Shown here one piece after another: positions 1 to 10,698 of a DNA stretch of 64,000 nucleotides. The stretch is from Euphorbia lathyris. Taxonomy: Eukaryota > Streptophyta > Magnoliopsida > Malpighiales > Euphorbiaceae. The stretch is taken from NCBI RefSeq assembly GCF_963576675.1, contig NC_088916.1:80059501-80123500 (forward strand), written 5' to 3'. Each line of letters starts with the position of its first letter. The stretch's first letter is position 1. A program made the translations under genes and the position numbers. The notes beneath the pieces were generated by a model. It saw only the letters and a program-made list of their open reading frames with translations. It had not been told where the DNA came from and did no database searches.

Positions 1-195
1 AATTATATAATCTTTCGGTTTTTATTTTCGTGAAGTTTTTAATTCTTATTTTTTCACCAATGATTAAATTCACTAAATTATTTTTTACTCTATATTTTAA
101 TAATAAAATATTTATTTTTAATATTCTATGTGTTTTTTTCCACTTAATCACGATTTCTTCGATATCAAGCAATTGATTTATTGATTTTTTTTAGT
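1..195. repeat. AT-rich tandem repeat, partial unit
   Basis: This is the end of one unit of an AT-rich tandem repeat whose other units are at 7453-7909 and 25657-27600. The shared landmarks are a stretch with 'tttcggtttttattttc', then 'tttttcgccaatg', then 'tatcaagcaattgattt'. It ends in a T-run where the MULE-like element begins. The intact, uninterrupted version of this junction can be read at about 26120-26170. No coding potential seen. Confidence 0.8.
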
Positions 196-454
196 GAATT
201 ACTATACCTAGCCACACATTCCCACACATAGTCCCGGGAATAGACCGAAATACCATTTGCCTAAAATTTCAAAAATCTCAAAACCTCTCAAACACCCTAA
301 ACTCTATTCGATCAAATCCGGACTAATTTCTCAACCAACGCATGGATCGTGGGAGGGGCGGTAAAGGCAAAGCACTAATGGTACGATTTACGGTTTTATT
401 TTGTCGATTTTTGGTACGTTTTTTAAATCTATTTGATCAATGGGTGTTTTTGCA

Positions 455-652
455 GAATCGGGGGTGAGGCGTGAGCCAATCACGCCCGCACCATAGGTGC
501 GGTGCATGAACATCACGCTGCACCGTAAGTGCGGGCGTGATAGCCTCATGCCCGCACCTGCAATGCATGAACATCACGCCACACCATAGGTGCGGGCATG
601 AGGCTATCATGTCCGCATCTGTGGTGCGGCGTGATAGGCTCATGCACGTCCC
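455..652. repeat. GC-rich inverted-repeat cluster in the MULE-like element
   Basis: About five copies of a short palindromic module, built from GGCGTGA...TCACGCCCGCACC with variants such as 'gcgggcatgaggctatcatg', alternate in both orientations. They stand out sharply from the AT-rich surroundings. The block lies in the first predicted intron of the PMD pseudogene. A single related copy sits near the right end (7311-7350), so this looks like a subterminal repeat of the element rather than coding sequence. Confidence 0.7.
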
Positions 653-847
653 TATTTGGGTTTTTTTTATATTTTTAAAATAAATTTTATTAAAGTTAAT
701 TTTTAATAATTGTTATTTGTTTAAATTAATTTGATTATAATTTTTATGTTATAATTGTTATTTTAATAATTGTTATTTGTTTAAATTAAATTAATTTTAT
801 TTGTATGTTGTAAATTTTATTTTGTTTAGTTATAGTTAAATTTAGTT

Positions 848-1192
848 GTTGTAAATTCTATAATGTTAATTATATGTAAATTTAGTTGTTGTAAATTATA
901 TTTTTGTTTAATTTAAGTTTAGTTAAATTTTTATGTTGTAAATTGTATAATGTTAATTATAGGTAAATTTAGTTGTTGTAAATTATATTTTTGTTTAATT
1001 TAATTTTAGTTAAATTTTTATGTTGTAAATTGTATAATGTTAATTATAAGTAAATTTAGTTGTTGTAAATTATATTTTTTTTAATTTAATTTTAGTTAAA
1101 TTTTTTATGTTGTAAATTGTATAATGTTAATTATAGGTAAATTTAGTTGTTGTAAATTATATTTTTTTTTAATTTAATTTTGTTTAATTTTT
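848..1192. repeat. Tandem repeat, about 86 bp x 4
   Basis: Four head-to-tail copies of an AT-rich unit beginning 'gttgtaaattgtataatg' and including 'aggtaaatttagttgttg'. Copies differ by a few substitutions and T-run length. The array lies inside the predicted intron between the first two PMD exons and ends at the acceptor near 1201. Confidence 0.85.
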
Positions 1193-1312
1193 CATGTGTA
1201 GACGGAGCGGGAGACTGTCGCGGGGAAATCTATCCTGTCATCAGCTCGTCGTCTAGATATGGACGCGGAGGAGGATACACGACGTCATACGAGACTGCGT
1301 GGTATTGATGTA

Positions 1313-2567
1313 TGTTAGGCATGAATATGACTGCAATTAAACAGCGTGTTAATAACATTTTGTGAGTATTTTAGGCGAAATATTCTTAAATAAAAGGACT
1401 TATAAGTGTTTCATGCAGATTTGTATTGATTAAGTCAAGAAGGGCTACTACACAGCCTGTTTTGCAACAAACCTTGAGGAGTAGAGCAACCTTTGATCCA
1501 GCGGATCTCCGCTGCGTACCTGATGATGGATAGCGACTGGACAAGTGGCAGGAGCGGCGTGGCAGTAACAACAGACGTAGGAAAGGCAGAAAAGCAACAA
1601 GATGACAAGATGGATCACCCCTTGAGTGTTCAAGGGTCAAAATACAATTAATCATTTCCTAGTAACGTAGCGGTAGAAAAATAATCTTTTTGTAATATTT
1701 TGTGGTACGGCTCATTTTTCTTCCTTTATATAGATGTAGTGGAGGGAAGGAAAAGGGGTACCTTTTGACTTTGGATAATCATTTTGAACTAGAATTTTGG
1801 CTTCTTTGAGAGAGGCGAAGCTCTCTAAGGAAGATGACTCCATCAATGGAGAACTGTGGAATTAACTCAGGCTGTTCACTCTACACTATGAGTGAGTAGT
1901 CATTTTGAATGGGTTTTGCCAGTTAGGGCCGGTTATGTAAGTCGTTTAGTATCTTATTTATGAATGAATGTTGATATATTATGATGTGCTTGATAAATCT
2001 TTAACTCCATTGCTAAATGCATGTATGTCAGTGTTAGATGCATGATAGGAAACTGCTTTCATCTTCACGGAACTATTTGTCAAGCATTCAACCCCGAAAC
2101 AGAGATGTCAGGAGGTTGTATCAAGGGTTTTCTTCATTGAAATGTTGTTTCGATCGTAATGCAAGAAAGAACCAACTTTAGGGATGCTTAAGGTTGTAGT
2201 ACGTCTTAGAATCTTAAGAACACACAAGAGTTGACTTAAGTGAGCATTAAAGTAGAGACCTTGACTTCACTTTACGTCATTCATGAATAAATAGGATGTT
2301 TAGAGACTGAAAGTAACCTGTTCCGCTGTGCTTAACCTGTTCTGCCTTCTATCATCATTAAATACTCCTTCTAATCAACTAAATCATTGAATTTGCTACT
2401 GTTTAAACGACATCTCTCAATTTAAAGAATTCACACACCACGAACACCCTGTGCTATAAAGTATTTCTTATAAACTTTAGTCCTCAAACCCTGTGGATAC
2501 GATACTTGACTTATCACTTTATTACTTGTATCTAGTACACTTGCTAGAGTCCATTTAGGAGACAACA
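1313..2567 (+). mobile_element. Solo LTR (1,255 bp, TSD ATGTA)
   Basis: Begins TGTTAGGCATG, ends GGAGACAACA, and is flanked by the direct repeat ATGTA at 1308-1312 and 2568-2572. No internal retroelement sequence remains, so it is a solo LTR left by intra-element recombination. The end has the layout seen in Athila/Tat-type LTRs ('cctgtggatacgatac' followed by 'ttattacttg'), resembling the TR-GAG LTRs at 33402 and 60251; this lineage call is an inference. It interrupts an exon of the PMD pseudogene, whose frame reads through when it is removed. Confidence 0.9.
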
Positions 2568-2861
2568 ATGTATCAGGTCGTAGACGGATAGGGGATGCGA
2601 CGCAGCAGGTGCAGGGGGCTTCGATTGAGCCGGCTGTGTTGGATCAGCCCGAGATTGGGAGAGCGGAGGCGGAGGCGGAGGCGGATTATTCTGATGATCG
2701 AGATCCTGATCTTGATATTGTGGATGAGTATTTCCAAGAGGTAGCCGAGGCACAGCGATGACCGGTGTCTGGTGGTGATGGTGAGGGTGAGGGCGACGAT
2801 GTGCAGCCGACCCAGGGCTCGAGCAGACAATGCGGAGGTGGTCGCTTTGCAAGTACATGTA

Positions 2862-3075
2862 TTATTTAAATTTTTAGTATAGTATTTATAATTTTAGTAT
2901 AGTATTTATAATTTTAATATTATTTAAATTTTTAGTATAGTATTTATAATTTCAGTATAGTATTTATAATTTTAGTATTATTTAAATTTTTAGTATAGTA
3001 TTTATAATTTTAGTATAATATTTATAATTTCAGCATAGTATTTAGTATAAAATTATTTAAAATTTTAGTATTATT
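2862..3075. repeat. AT-rich short tandem repeats in an intron
   Basis: Repeats of 'tttagtatagtatttataat' and close variants, roughly 20-25 bp each with some 60-70 bp higher-order copies. They fill the predicted intron before the PMD exon that starts at 3087. A few related units recur in the intron at 6377-6474. Confidence 0.75.
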
Positions 3076-3757
3076 TAAAATTGCAGGTACCAGCAAACGT
3101 CCCAAAGCTAGTAAGGACCACAACTGGCTCGTTTCTAGGCCGGTGGATGGTGGCATCATTGATGGTTCTATGATTCTTAGTTTTCTAGGACATGTTGCCT
3201 CACGAATGCTGGGAGGGGAGCTTCGATCGTATCTGACATGCTACAACAGATCATTAGCATGTCAGAATTTGGTGTTATGGTTACGTGGTGCGACACCCGA
3301 GGTAAGAATAATTTGGTCAAAAAATGATTTTACTTATTATTTTTAACCCTAAACCTCATAAACATTCAGTAATTGTATAAGTGTCATTTTTACAGCTGCA
3401 GGATATGGTCGGAAGGACTGGGTTATCTCACCTCCCATCCACCATGTTCAAGAACCTGGACGCCCCACTGATATCTGCATTCGTGAAGCGGTGGCAGCCC
3501 GATACGAACTCCTTCCACATGCCATTCAGGGAGATGACTATTCTACTGCATGATGTATGGCAGATTCTGAGTATCCCGATCCACGGTTAGATGGTCTCCA
3601 AGTCAGGCAGTGCTGAGCGACTGCATGCCATGTGTATGATGATGTTCGGGGTCAGTCAAGAGGATTTGCTATCGCCAGCCCAACATTACTGGAGCGGTGG
3701 AGGTGTTTTTGTTGATGCTGTGGTGAGACTTACCCGCGGAGGGGGGGGGGGGGTCGG

Positions 3758-6027
3758 TGTAACATCCCTAAACCCTAACATATACATCTTCCCACATTCA
3801 TATATGTTTTCATGATTGAATACATACATTTTAGATTCATCTCATTGGCATCGGAAGTTTCGTATGCATAATACGATTATCATGCGATTAGTAGACGATT
3901 AGTGTGTCATTAAGATGTAACGATTGGTTAATTGATTTAGGACTTAAATGAATGAATGAACATGTCCTTAATTGATTAAATTAGACTTGTGGAGGGCTGG
4001 AAATGAGTTTTGTGAACAAGCACCTCACTTAAGCATGATGTCACCCAAGATTGAGACAAAATGCACCTCTTCATTTCAAATGGATGTACACAACTCATTC
4101 TTTATGCTTTCCAGCCACAATTTCGACCAAAGCTTCAGCAAACTTTCCCTTTTCATACCCTAACATCCTCCAAAGAAAACTCTTCCAATTTCTTCCATTG
4201 TCAAGCCAAACAAGTTAAGTTAGGAAGCATACTAGGTGATAGACACAACTTGAAGGTTAGTATGTTGTTTTAGCTTGTTTTCTATGAGTTTGAGATTATG
4301 AAATACCTAGGTATGATGATAGGAGTTATTGTGGATGAGTTATTATTGAGTTTGTTGAGTTTTGGTGTTGTTTGAAGTGGTTATAGGCTGTCCAAATGAA
4401 AGATATGTATCAAGTGCCCTAAACAGAAATCTAGGGTACTGCTTTCCGTCATTTTGGAGCATGTTTTTCATATTGATATTGTTCGAATTTGAAGATACAT
4501 AAAGAATAAACTATGTTCCTATATGTGTTATGAAACCCTCTGTAAAATATGGGACTTTAATTCCATATATAAAGGAAGAAAACCTAGATGGATCATGACT
4601 GCCTCGAAATTGAATGTCATGTGAGGCAGCCATGTTGATGTAGCATTTTGAGGATCTTAGAGTCCGAATTGGAGAAAGTTTCTTTATACAAAAGTGTTCC
4701 TAACTACTTGAAGTATAAGTATGTAAAAGGATTTGGCAATCCATTGTACTTAGTGTGAGCTAGGTTGAGTGCATTATGGTAGAGGCAAAGCTGGGTAGTC
4801 TGTTTCTTGGCTGGAAACAGGACAGAATCATTTTGCATGCCCTATATTGTGCAGAGGTGATATTAATGTGAATTTTGGATATGTTCTACCCATATATGCC
4901 TAGTTTCAGTAGGTTCAAGAATCAGGAAATTTGGATTCATATAGAGAAAGTTATGACAGAATGTGTGCAAGTAGGTCATGTGATGATCTAAGACAAAAGG
5001 ATTAGATTGCATGAACTTTGTGGCATTAGTGTCTTGTAAATCATATAGAATCCTTAGATTATATTTTCATTAAGTTTATGTTAAGGCTAATTGGATCAAT
5101 GTTATGTGACATTAGGAGGGCAAGTGCAATTGAACGCACACCCGATCGTGTTGAATAGATCGAACCAAGTGCGACGGTAAGCATATTGCTTATATATGTG
5201 TATGAATGTATTGTGCCTTGTGACTTGTTGAGTGTGAGATGTGGTTGAATCTTATGTGAATGATGTGAATCATGTTTGAGTGTTTGTGATACGCTATGAT
5301 TGATAAGAAAGTGACATGATTGAGTATGTTGCAGTGTTATGAGTAAATACGGCATGTTGAGCCTTGTGCACATACTGGAACTGGATAATGGTTGGATTAT
5401 AAATGAATATGAGCTTGCTTAGATGGATATGTGAAATGGTCCAAGTTGAGAGTGCTATCCGAATATTGTGAGCCGGAAGCACATGTGTTGAGATATATGA
5501 GTACGTGAGTTGAGTGTAACTCCTCCGTAGCACAGATGATTGTATTCCGAATTTAGTGAGCCGGAATACAGATTGGGCCCAAGGACCATTTTATATATAT
5601 TGTCTAAGTACAGCAAGGCCTTTCTAAAATAAGTATTACGATAATAAATGAAACAGGTGAATAAATTCTAACTTGGTACTAATGATATATTTTGATTTGT
5701 GCTCTTTACATTACTTTTGTATATACATATATGCGTAATATGTAATGAGTAGGCAGCTCACCCCTTGCCAACAGATTTTACAGGTTAGGTGGAGTTCTTC
5801 TTGCTTAAGGTCGCACTAGCAGTGTCAGTCCATTCTCATCTAGGCATTTTGGAGTCTTGTGATGTACTTTTGTTTTGTAAATCCTCTATGTAGGATAATG
5901 ACTTAAACGTGTATTGTAAATGCTTTCTCTTATGTATAATATGTAAAGTTTATATGATTGAGAATTGAAAGCATGTCTATAACTGATATTGTGTGAGATA
6001 TCATGTGATCCAAGTGAGGGGGTTACA
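3758..6027. mobile_element. Solo LTR (2,270 bp, TSD GTCGG)
   Basis: Starts TGTAACATCCC and ends GGGGGTTACA, with GTCGG directly repeated at 3753-3757 and 6028-6032. TG...CA ends plus a 5-bp duplication define a solo LTR. The TGTAACATCCC start is typical of some plant Ty3/gypsy chromovirus LTRs (Tekay/Del type), but lineage cannot be proved without internal sequence. A diverged copy of the same LTR lies at 27836-28975 and the first bases of another at 28976. The insertion splits the PMD pseudogene; family motif GSTLFVDK resumes downstream. ORFs inside it are short and look like chance. Confidence 0.9.
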
Positions 6028-7310
6028 GTCGGGATGACGAGACTCGAGCCACAGCGTGGATGTGGCTTATGTTTGGATCCACCTTGTTTGTCGACAAGAT
6101 TCGCGATAGGATCAGGCCCTCCCATCTCCTTGAGGTTCAAGGCGGTGTCAGAAGGGCAGCTGGACTTTCTTGGGGGTCTGCTACACTTGCGGATGTTTGA
6201 CCCTCCTCTAGGCGTGGATATATGAGTATTTTCCAATATTCCGGCCCCATCGAGTGCCACTCGAGATCCCAGCTGATTCTGCCCGGGTGTGCAGATGGGT
6301 GGTCGGGGTTCCAGGCAGGATGGCCGCCCGAATCGAGACCATACATGCACAATTGGACCGCATGACGGCAGCCGAGGTATTTTATAAAATTTTAGTATTA
6401 CTTATAGTTTTATTTATAATTTTAGTATTATTGATAGTATATTATTATTTATAATTGAGTATTATTTTTTGCAGGTGACGTGGTTGCCTTATGGTCCAGT
6501 CGCCGACGACGATCAGCTTCGAGTGTCCTACGCCAGTTGGATACGGTGTAGAGATATTGTTGAGCCGTATATGCCTGATCAAGTCCTATGTCAGATCGGA
6601 TATGTTCAAACTATCCCGGCTGAGCATATTAGACCTGATACTGCATTCCGACCATGGAAGTCTTTATCGTACAGGCTTGCACATTCATCTGTCACAGTTG
6701 ATGATACCTGGCGGAGATTTCCATCGACTCGTGGCATTGATCGAAGGAGATGCTGACCATTTAGATATGATCCCACTACTTGTGATGCGGGGTATATAGA
6801 GTGGTACAGATGATATTCACATCCTCATCTCCTTCATGCTCCTCAAGATTGGTCGGTCCGACATGCTCGCTCAAACAACGAATATGTTAAGTTTATTATA
6901 ATTTTGTTATTTATTATTGGTTTACATATGTTTATTTTGTAATATTTATTTTTCTACAGTGGGTTAGCTGTTTGTGGCGTATCACTCAGTGGTCGGTAGC
7001 CAGGCGACATGATGAGGAGGGTCCACTTATTATGAGAGATATGGATGAGTTTATGGACGAGTGACACCGTACAGAGTGATATATGTTGTTATTTACTAGA
7101 ACTTATTGTTTTTTAACACATTTTAACACTTTTGTAATTATATGTAATATTTTGTGTTTATTAATTAATTTTAGGGTTAATGTTGTTAATTTTTAATTCT
7201 AAAAGGTTAATCCGCAATAAACCATATAATCCGAGTAATCCGCAATAAACCGTCTATTCCACAATAAACACCCTAACTCATACATATAATTTTTTTTCCC
7301 AATAGCCACG

Positions 7311-7350
7311 CGGGGTGAGGCGTGATTACCTCACGCCCGCATGGCGGGAG
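7311..7350. repeat. Right subterminal GC-rich palindrome
   Basis: The stretch 'gaggcgtgattacctcacgc' followed by 'ccgcatggcggg' matches the modules at 455-652. It lies about 100 bp from the right end of the MULE-like element, supporting subterminal repeats at both ends. Confidence 0.6.
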
Positions 7351-7452
7351 AGGGAAAAATCCTCTATTTTCCACCCCAAAACCTCAAAGGGTATTTTCGT
7401 CCTTTCACGAGGCTAGGGGTGGAAAATTGAGACTATGTTTAACAACACCCTT

Positions 7453-7909
7453 TTTTATATAATTATAAACTCTAATAATGTAGAATTTATTCATTAATAA
7501 TATTTTAAAATGTATCAAAATAGGTAAATAATAAATTTGATGTATAAGTTAACGAGATGGCTCACTCTTTCGTATAGTCTTTTTGTTCTTGAATCTTGTC
7601 TCTAATATTTTATTGAATTTTATCTGACATGTAACATGTACTGTTTATACTTTCGAAACTCATTAATTGAATTTAACTTTAAAAAAGTAAATAAATAAAT
7701 TATCTGTATTTTTATTTAATGTATTATTCAGTCTCTTTATTTTTAAAAATAATTATATAAACTTTCGATTTTTATTTTCATCAAGTTTTTAATTATTATT
7801 TTTTCGCCAATAATCAAATTTGCTAAATTATTTTTTACTTTATATTTTAATAATCAAAAATTTATTTTTAATATTCTATGTTTTTTCTTATTTCCACATA
7901 ATTATAAAC
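7453..7909. repeat. AT-rich tandem repeat unit (about 450 bp)
   Basis: A full unit of the array also seen at 25657-27600. It is the short form, in which the 'tcggtatcaagcaattgatt' block is absent. The LINE is inserted at its right edge, after 'ataattataaac'. No genes are seen. Confidence 0.85.
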
Positions 7910-8221
7910 GAGATCGAGTCCGATCTCGACTTGGAGGGGGGTCGGCGCTATCGTTGGCGGTTCGGTTGGACTGGGCGCGCGGCGCTAGGGTGGTTGAAGG
8001 TGAGAATCTGGTTGTTGATGGGAGGTTGGGGGAGATCGAGATCCGCCGTTCCATCTCTCCACGGGCGGGCGGCGGTTCGGTATGGCAGGGTAGTGAGGCG
8101 CGGGGGTTAGGGTTTAGCGGAGGGTTGGAGGCTATGGGTAGAGGGATGAGTCCGGCGGTTTCGGATCTGCTGGGCGCGACTGGCAGTTTGACAAGGAAGG
8201 TGGAGGCAGGCGGCAGGCGGC

Positions 8222-9835
8222 ATGCCGGCGGTGCCTGCAGATCCGGTATTGTTGGGCACGACTGGGGCTGTGCAGCGAAAGGAGGAGCTTGCGGGCGCTG
8301 CCCAGGCGGTGTCTGCCGGCACTGCTCAGGTGTCTGCGAGTGCTGCCCTGGTGGTGTCTGCGGGCGCTGCCCAGGCGGTGTCTGTGGGCACTGCTCAGGT
8401 GTCTGTGGGCACTGCTCAGGTGTCTGCGGGCAGTGGCCTATTTCTTGAGAGCGCGGCTGCCTCGGATTTCTCTGCCGTTGCAAAGGTGTCTCCTAGGTCT
8501 GTAGGAGATATGTCAAATAATAATAAGTTGGACCATGGAATGGGGAGAGTTTCGTGGAAGGATACAGTCATGGGAGGAGTCGAGGAGGAACCTTGTGAAA
8601 ATGAAGTAATTATGGAGGGAGACTCGGAAGAAGTTTTTTCTGATTTTGACGAAGAGGACGGGGATCAGGATGATCCTTTGTGTCCTGTGATCCGGCTCTC
8701 CTCGGCCGATAAACGTTCTCTTAGGGATAAGTGGATGATCTCTTTAATAGTTACGGTTCTCGGGAAAAGAATTAGTTTTAACTATTTCGCCCAGAGGATC
8801 CAGGCTCAGTGGGCAAAAAAAGGGAAAGTCAGTATCACTGACTTAGAGAATGACTACTATGTTATTAAATTTACTCGGGTTGAGGATTATAATGATGTGA
8901 TCAATGGAGGGCCGTACATTATCTCTAATCATGTTCTGGCCTTAAGACCATGGGTTCCCAACTTTAATCCTCATGATTGCTCGGTTAATAGAATTTTAAC
9001 GTGGGTTAGGTTCCCGGGCCTACCAATCGAATATTATAATGAAGTGTTTCTTAATAAGATAGGCAGTTTTGTTGGGAAGGTCCACCATGTGGACAAAACC
9101 ACCGTTGGGGCCATTAGAGGCAAGTTTGCTCGTGTGTGTATTGACATTGACCCTGCTAAACCCCTTTTGTCAAAATTCTGTGTTCACAATAAGGTCTACT
9201 TTATTGAGTATGAAGGATTACATAATATCTGTTTTGAATGTGGTATGTATGGCCATACATACGAGGGATGCCCTAGAAGGGAGAAGGTGTTGGAGGAGGT
9301 TGTTGAGGCTACTAAGGGAAGAACTGAAGGGATCCAAGGTGATGGGGGGAATTTTGGCCCCTGGATGGTTGCTAAAAGATCAGGAAGACGTAGGTTACGG
9401 CCTGCTGTTGCTCAGAATCGACCCCCTGACTTTAATGGAGAGACTTCCCTGACACATTCTATTTCTAATCCAGTGATTAAGGAGAAGCCTAGCCCTAAAA
9501 AAAGTGTGGGTTCTGGGGTTGCTTTGGTCATTAACTCAGGTTCCAGATTTGAGGCTCTGACTATTGAGGAGGTACAAGACTCTGACCAGTCTAATGAGCA
9601 CATTGAGCAAAGCATGCCAGGCTTGGAGTCTACTGAGCCATCAATCAATTTGGTGGAGACTGTTAATCCTCTCTTTGTTTCCAAAGGTGAAGCCCAGAAT
9701 GGATCCCAAGCTATTACTTCTCAAGGAAAGGGGAAGTTAAAAGAGGTTAGTATCCCTAATTTCTGTGATGATCCGGGTTTTGGGAAATCTATAGGTGTCA
9801 ACAAAATTAGTATGAAAAAGCCTAAGAGCAAGTAG
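8222..9835 (+). CDS. LINE ORF1: DUF4283 RNA-binding protein with CCHC zinc knuckle
   Basis: 537 codons, open throughout. Plant L1 ORF1 proteins bind element RNA in the ribonucleoprotein used for target-primed reverse transcription. Residues about 25-72 are a low-complexity A/Q/V/S/G repeat coded by a GC-rich tandem array. Residues 130-152 are acidic. DUF4283 (RRM-like) spans about 155-300. A CX2CX4HX4C knuckle lies at C337-C340-H345-C350, followed by a basic/Ser-rich tail. The ATG at 8222 gives the longest frame; M97 (MSNNNKLDHG) is a plausible alternative that would leave out the repeat. ORF2 begins 128 bp after the stop. It is the only full-length intact-looking frame of the LINE. Confidence 0.85.
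   Translation: MPAVPADPVLLGTTGAVQRKEELAGAAQAVSAGTAQVSASAALVVSAGAAQAVSVGTAQVSVGTAQVSAGSGLFLESAAASDFSAVAKVSPRSVGDMSNNNKLDHGMGRVSWKDTVMGGVEEEPCENEVIMEGDSEEVFSDFDEEDGDQDDPLCPVIRLSSADKRSLRDKWMISLIVTVLGKRISFNYFAQRIQAQWAKKGKVSITDLENDYYVIKFTRVEDYNDVINGGPYIISNHVLALRPWVPNFNPHDCSVNRILTWVRFPGLPIEYYNEVFLNKIGSFVGKVHHVDKTTVGAIRGKFARVCIDIDPAKPLLSKFCVHNKVYFIEYEGLHNICFECGMYGHTYEGCPRREKVLEEVVEATKGRTEGIQGDGGNFGPWMVAKRSGRRRLRPAVAQNRPPDFNGETSLTHSISNPVIKEKPSPKKSVGSGVALVINSGSRFEALTIEEVQDSDQSNEHIEQSMPGLESTEPSINLVETVNPLFVSKGEAQNGSQAITSQGKGKLKEVSIPNFCDDPGFGKSIGVNKISMKKPKSK
8288..8440 (+). repeat. GC-rich 21/24-bp tandem repeat inside ORF1
   Basis: Six to seven units of the form 'gcgggcgctgcccaggcggt' plus 'gtct', or shortened 'gtgggcactgctcaggtgtct'. 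Units are 21 or 24 bp, multiples of three, so the frame is kept and the protein reads AQVSVGT/AQAVSAG repeats. It has the GC-rich near-palindromic style of arrays in other elements of this window. Confidence 0.85.
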
Positions 9836-9963
9836 AAAAATGGCCATAGTTCTATGCTTTTGTTAGATAAGAGGGGGCCTGTTGGCACCTCTGCGAGGCT
9901 CTCAGGGGCCCCTAATAAGTACCTGGTTTAGGGTGTTGGGTAGGGTCAGTAGTCCTCCTTTCT

Positions 9964-10698
9964 ATGGATTTGTTTGTTTGGAATGTTAGAGCAGCGGCTA
10001 GCAAGGCTACCCGTATCCATGTTAAAGATTTAATCAAACAGTTTAATCCTTCTTGTTTTGTGTTAATGGAAACTAAGATTAGTGGAGTTAAGGCAGACGA
10101 GGTGGTTAAAAAGTTTAGAAACTGGAATTGTGTAAGATCGGAGGCTACTGGCCGGAGTGGTGGGATTTGGCTGTTCTGGAAGCCAGATCGTGTCCATTTT
10201 GATATTGTTAGTATGGATAAACAGTTTATTCATAGTAAGGTGATCCTTCCTGGTAATAAACCATTCTTTATTACCTTTGTTTATGTTGATCCTATCCTGG
10301 CTAATCATAAACGGCTTTGGGAGGTTCTTTATTCTATGAGTGTTAGTATGTCTGAGGCTTGGTTTGTGGCTGGTGACTTTAATGATATTGCCCTTATGAG
10401 TGATCAAAGAGGGGGTGCGAATCACTATGTTAATCATTGCCTTAATCATAAGCAGAATATGGATTTGTGTGGGCTTCATTATCTGGGTGCTGCTGGTCAT
10501 AAGTTTACTTGGAAGCGCAATAGTACTTTTGTTCGTCTGGACAAAGTTTATGCCAATATTCCAGCTCAAACTAGTTTCCCTGAAGTTTCTGTGTTAAATC
10601 TTCCCTTCCGGCACTCTGATCACTGTCCTATCTTATTCAGGTTGGTGAGAGGTCTTCGGCCTAGAGGGGATAGACCATTTAGGTATCAGGTGGCCTAG
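9964..10698 (+). pseudogene. LINE ORF2, endonuclease part
   Basis: Apurinic-type endonuclease domain at the start of ORF2, which nicks the target DNA to prime reverse transcription. Visible signature residues are N7 (VWNVRA), E36 (METK), the GDFN motif at 137-140 and SDH at 218-220, so the domain itself looks complete. The frame ends with TAG at 10696-10698 (VA*EAHHEF), and coding sequence continues in the same frame afterwards, so this is a premature stop in a roughly 1,300-residue polyprotein. Confidence 0.88.

Larger units (their letters stand above)
342..7064 (+). pseudogene. Plant mobile domain (MAIN-like / PP7 long-form homologue) pseudogene
   Basis: PMD proteins are transposon-derived plant proteins; domesticated members (MAIN, MAIL1) act in silencing and genome stability. 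Inferred exons: 342-380 (MDRGRGGKGKALM, donor GTACG); 1202-1312 plus 2573-2852; 3087-3301; 3396-3757; about 6033-6376; 6475-6895; 6960-7064 (ending MDEFMDE). Splice sites are GT-AG. The third and fourth exons hold the PMD core (motifs HLPSTMF, FVKRWQPDTNSFHMPF, EMTILLHDVW). After the second solo LTR the family motif GSTLFVDK and later TWLPYG and DIVEPYMP follow. Taking out the 1313-2567 LTR and one TSD copy restores the frame across the junction (GID-VSG). Broken by TGA at 2759, TAG at 3588, a TGA near 6811, frame changes around 6200-6260 and a poly-G run at 3740-3753. No intact product is expected. Confidence 0.8.
196..7452 (+). mobile_element. MULE-like DNA element carrying a PMD gene
   Basis: About 7.26 kb is inserted into a T-run of the AT-rich tandem repeat. 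The left flank ends in 'gattttttttag' and the right flank resumes at 'ttttttatataatt', while an empty copy of the site is visible near 26150. A 7-9 bp T-rich duplication is therefore possible but cannot be fixed inside the homopolymer. The ends share only weak inverted similarity (left GTGAATTACTATACCTAG, right reversed GTGTTGTTAAACATAG). The cargo is a PMD pseudogene on the plus strand. GC-rich subterminal palindromes occur near both ends (455-652 and 7311-7350). PMD genes are known to ride on Mutator-like elements in plants, but no MURA transposase is present, so the class is inferred. Two solo LTRs (1313-2567, 3758-6027) are later insertions; without them the element is about 3.7 kb. Confidence 0.6.

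Noticed and set aside
437..643. Minus-strand Cys/His-rich small ORF
   Set aside because: Its pattern (HLWCG repeats) is produced by the GC-rich inverted repeats, with no start context or relatives recognisable.
1386..1655. Minus-strand small ORFs in 1386-1655
   Set aside because: They lie wholly in the solo LTR and show no recognisable features.
5059..6350. Minus-strand ORFs inside and across the edge of the solo LTR
   Set aside because: No domain, and the longest crosses the LTR boundary at 6027, which is an insertion junction.
7902..8483. Minus-strand 193-codon Gln/Pro-rich frame
   Set aside because: It is the reverse reading of the GC-rich repeat in LINE ORF1 and has no domain; a shadow of 8222-9835.
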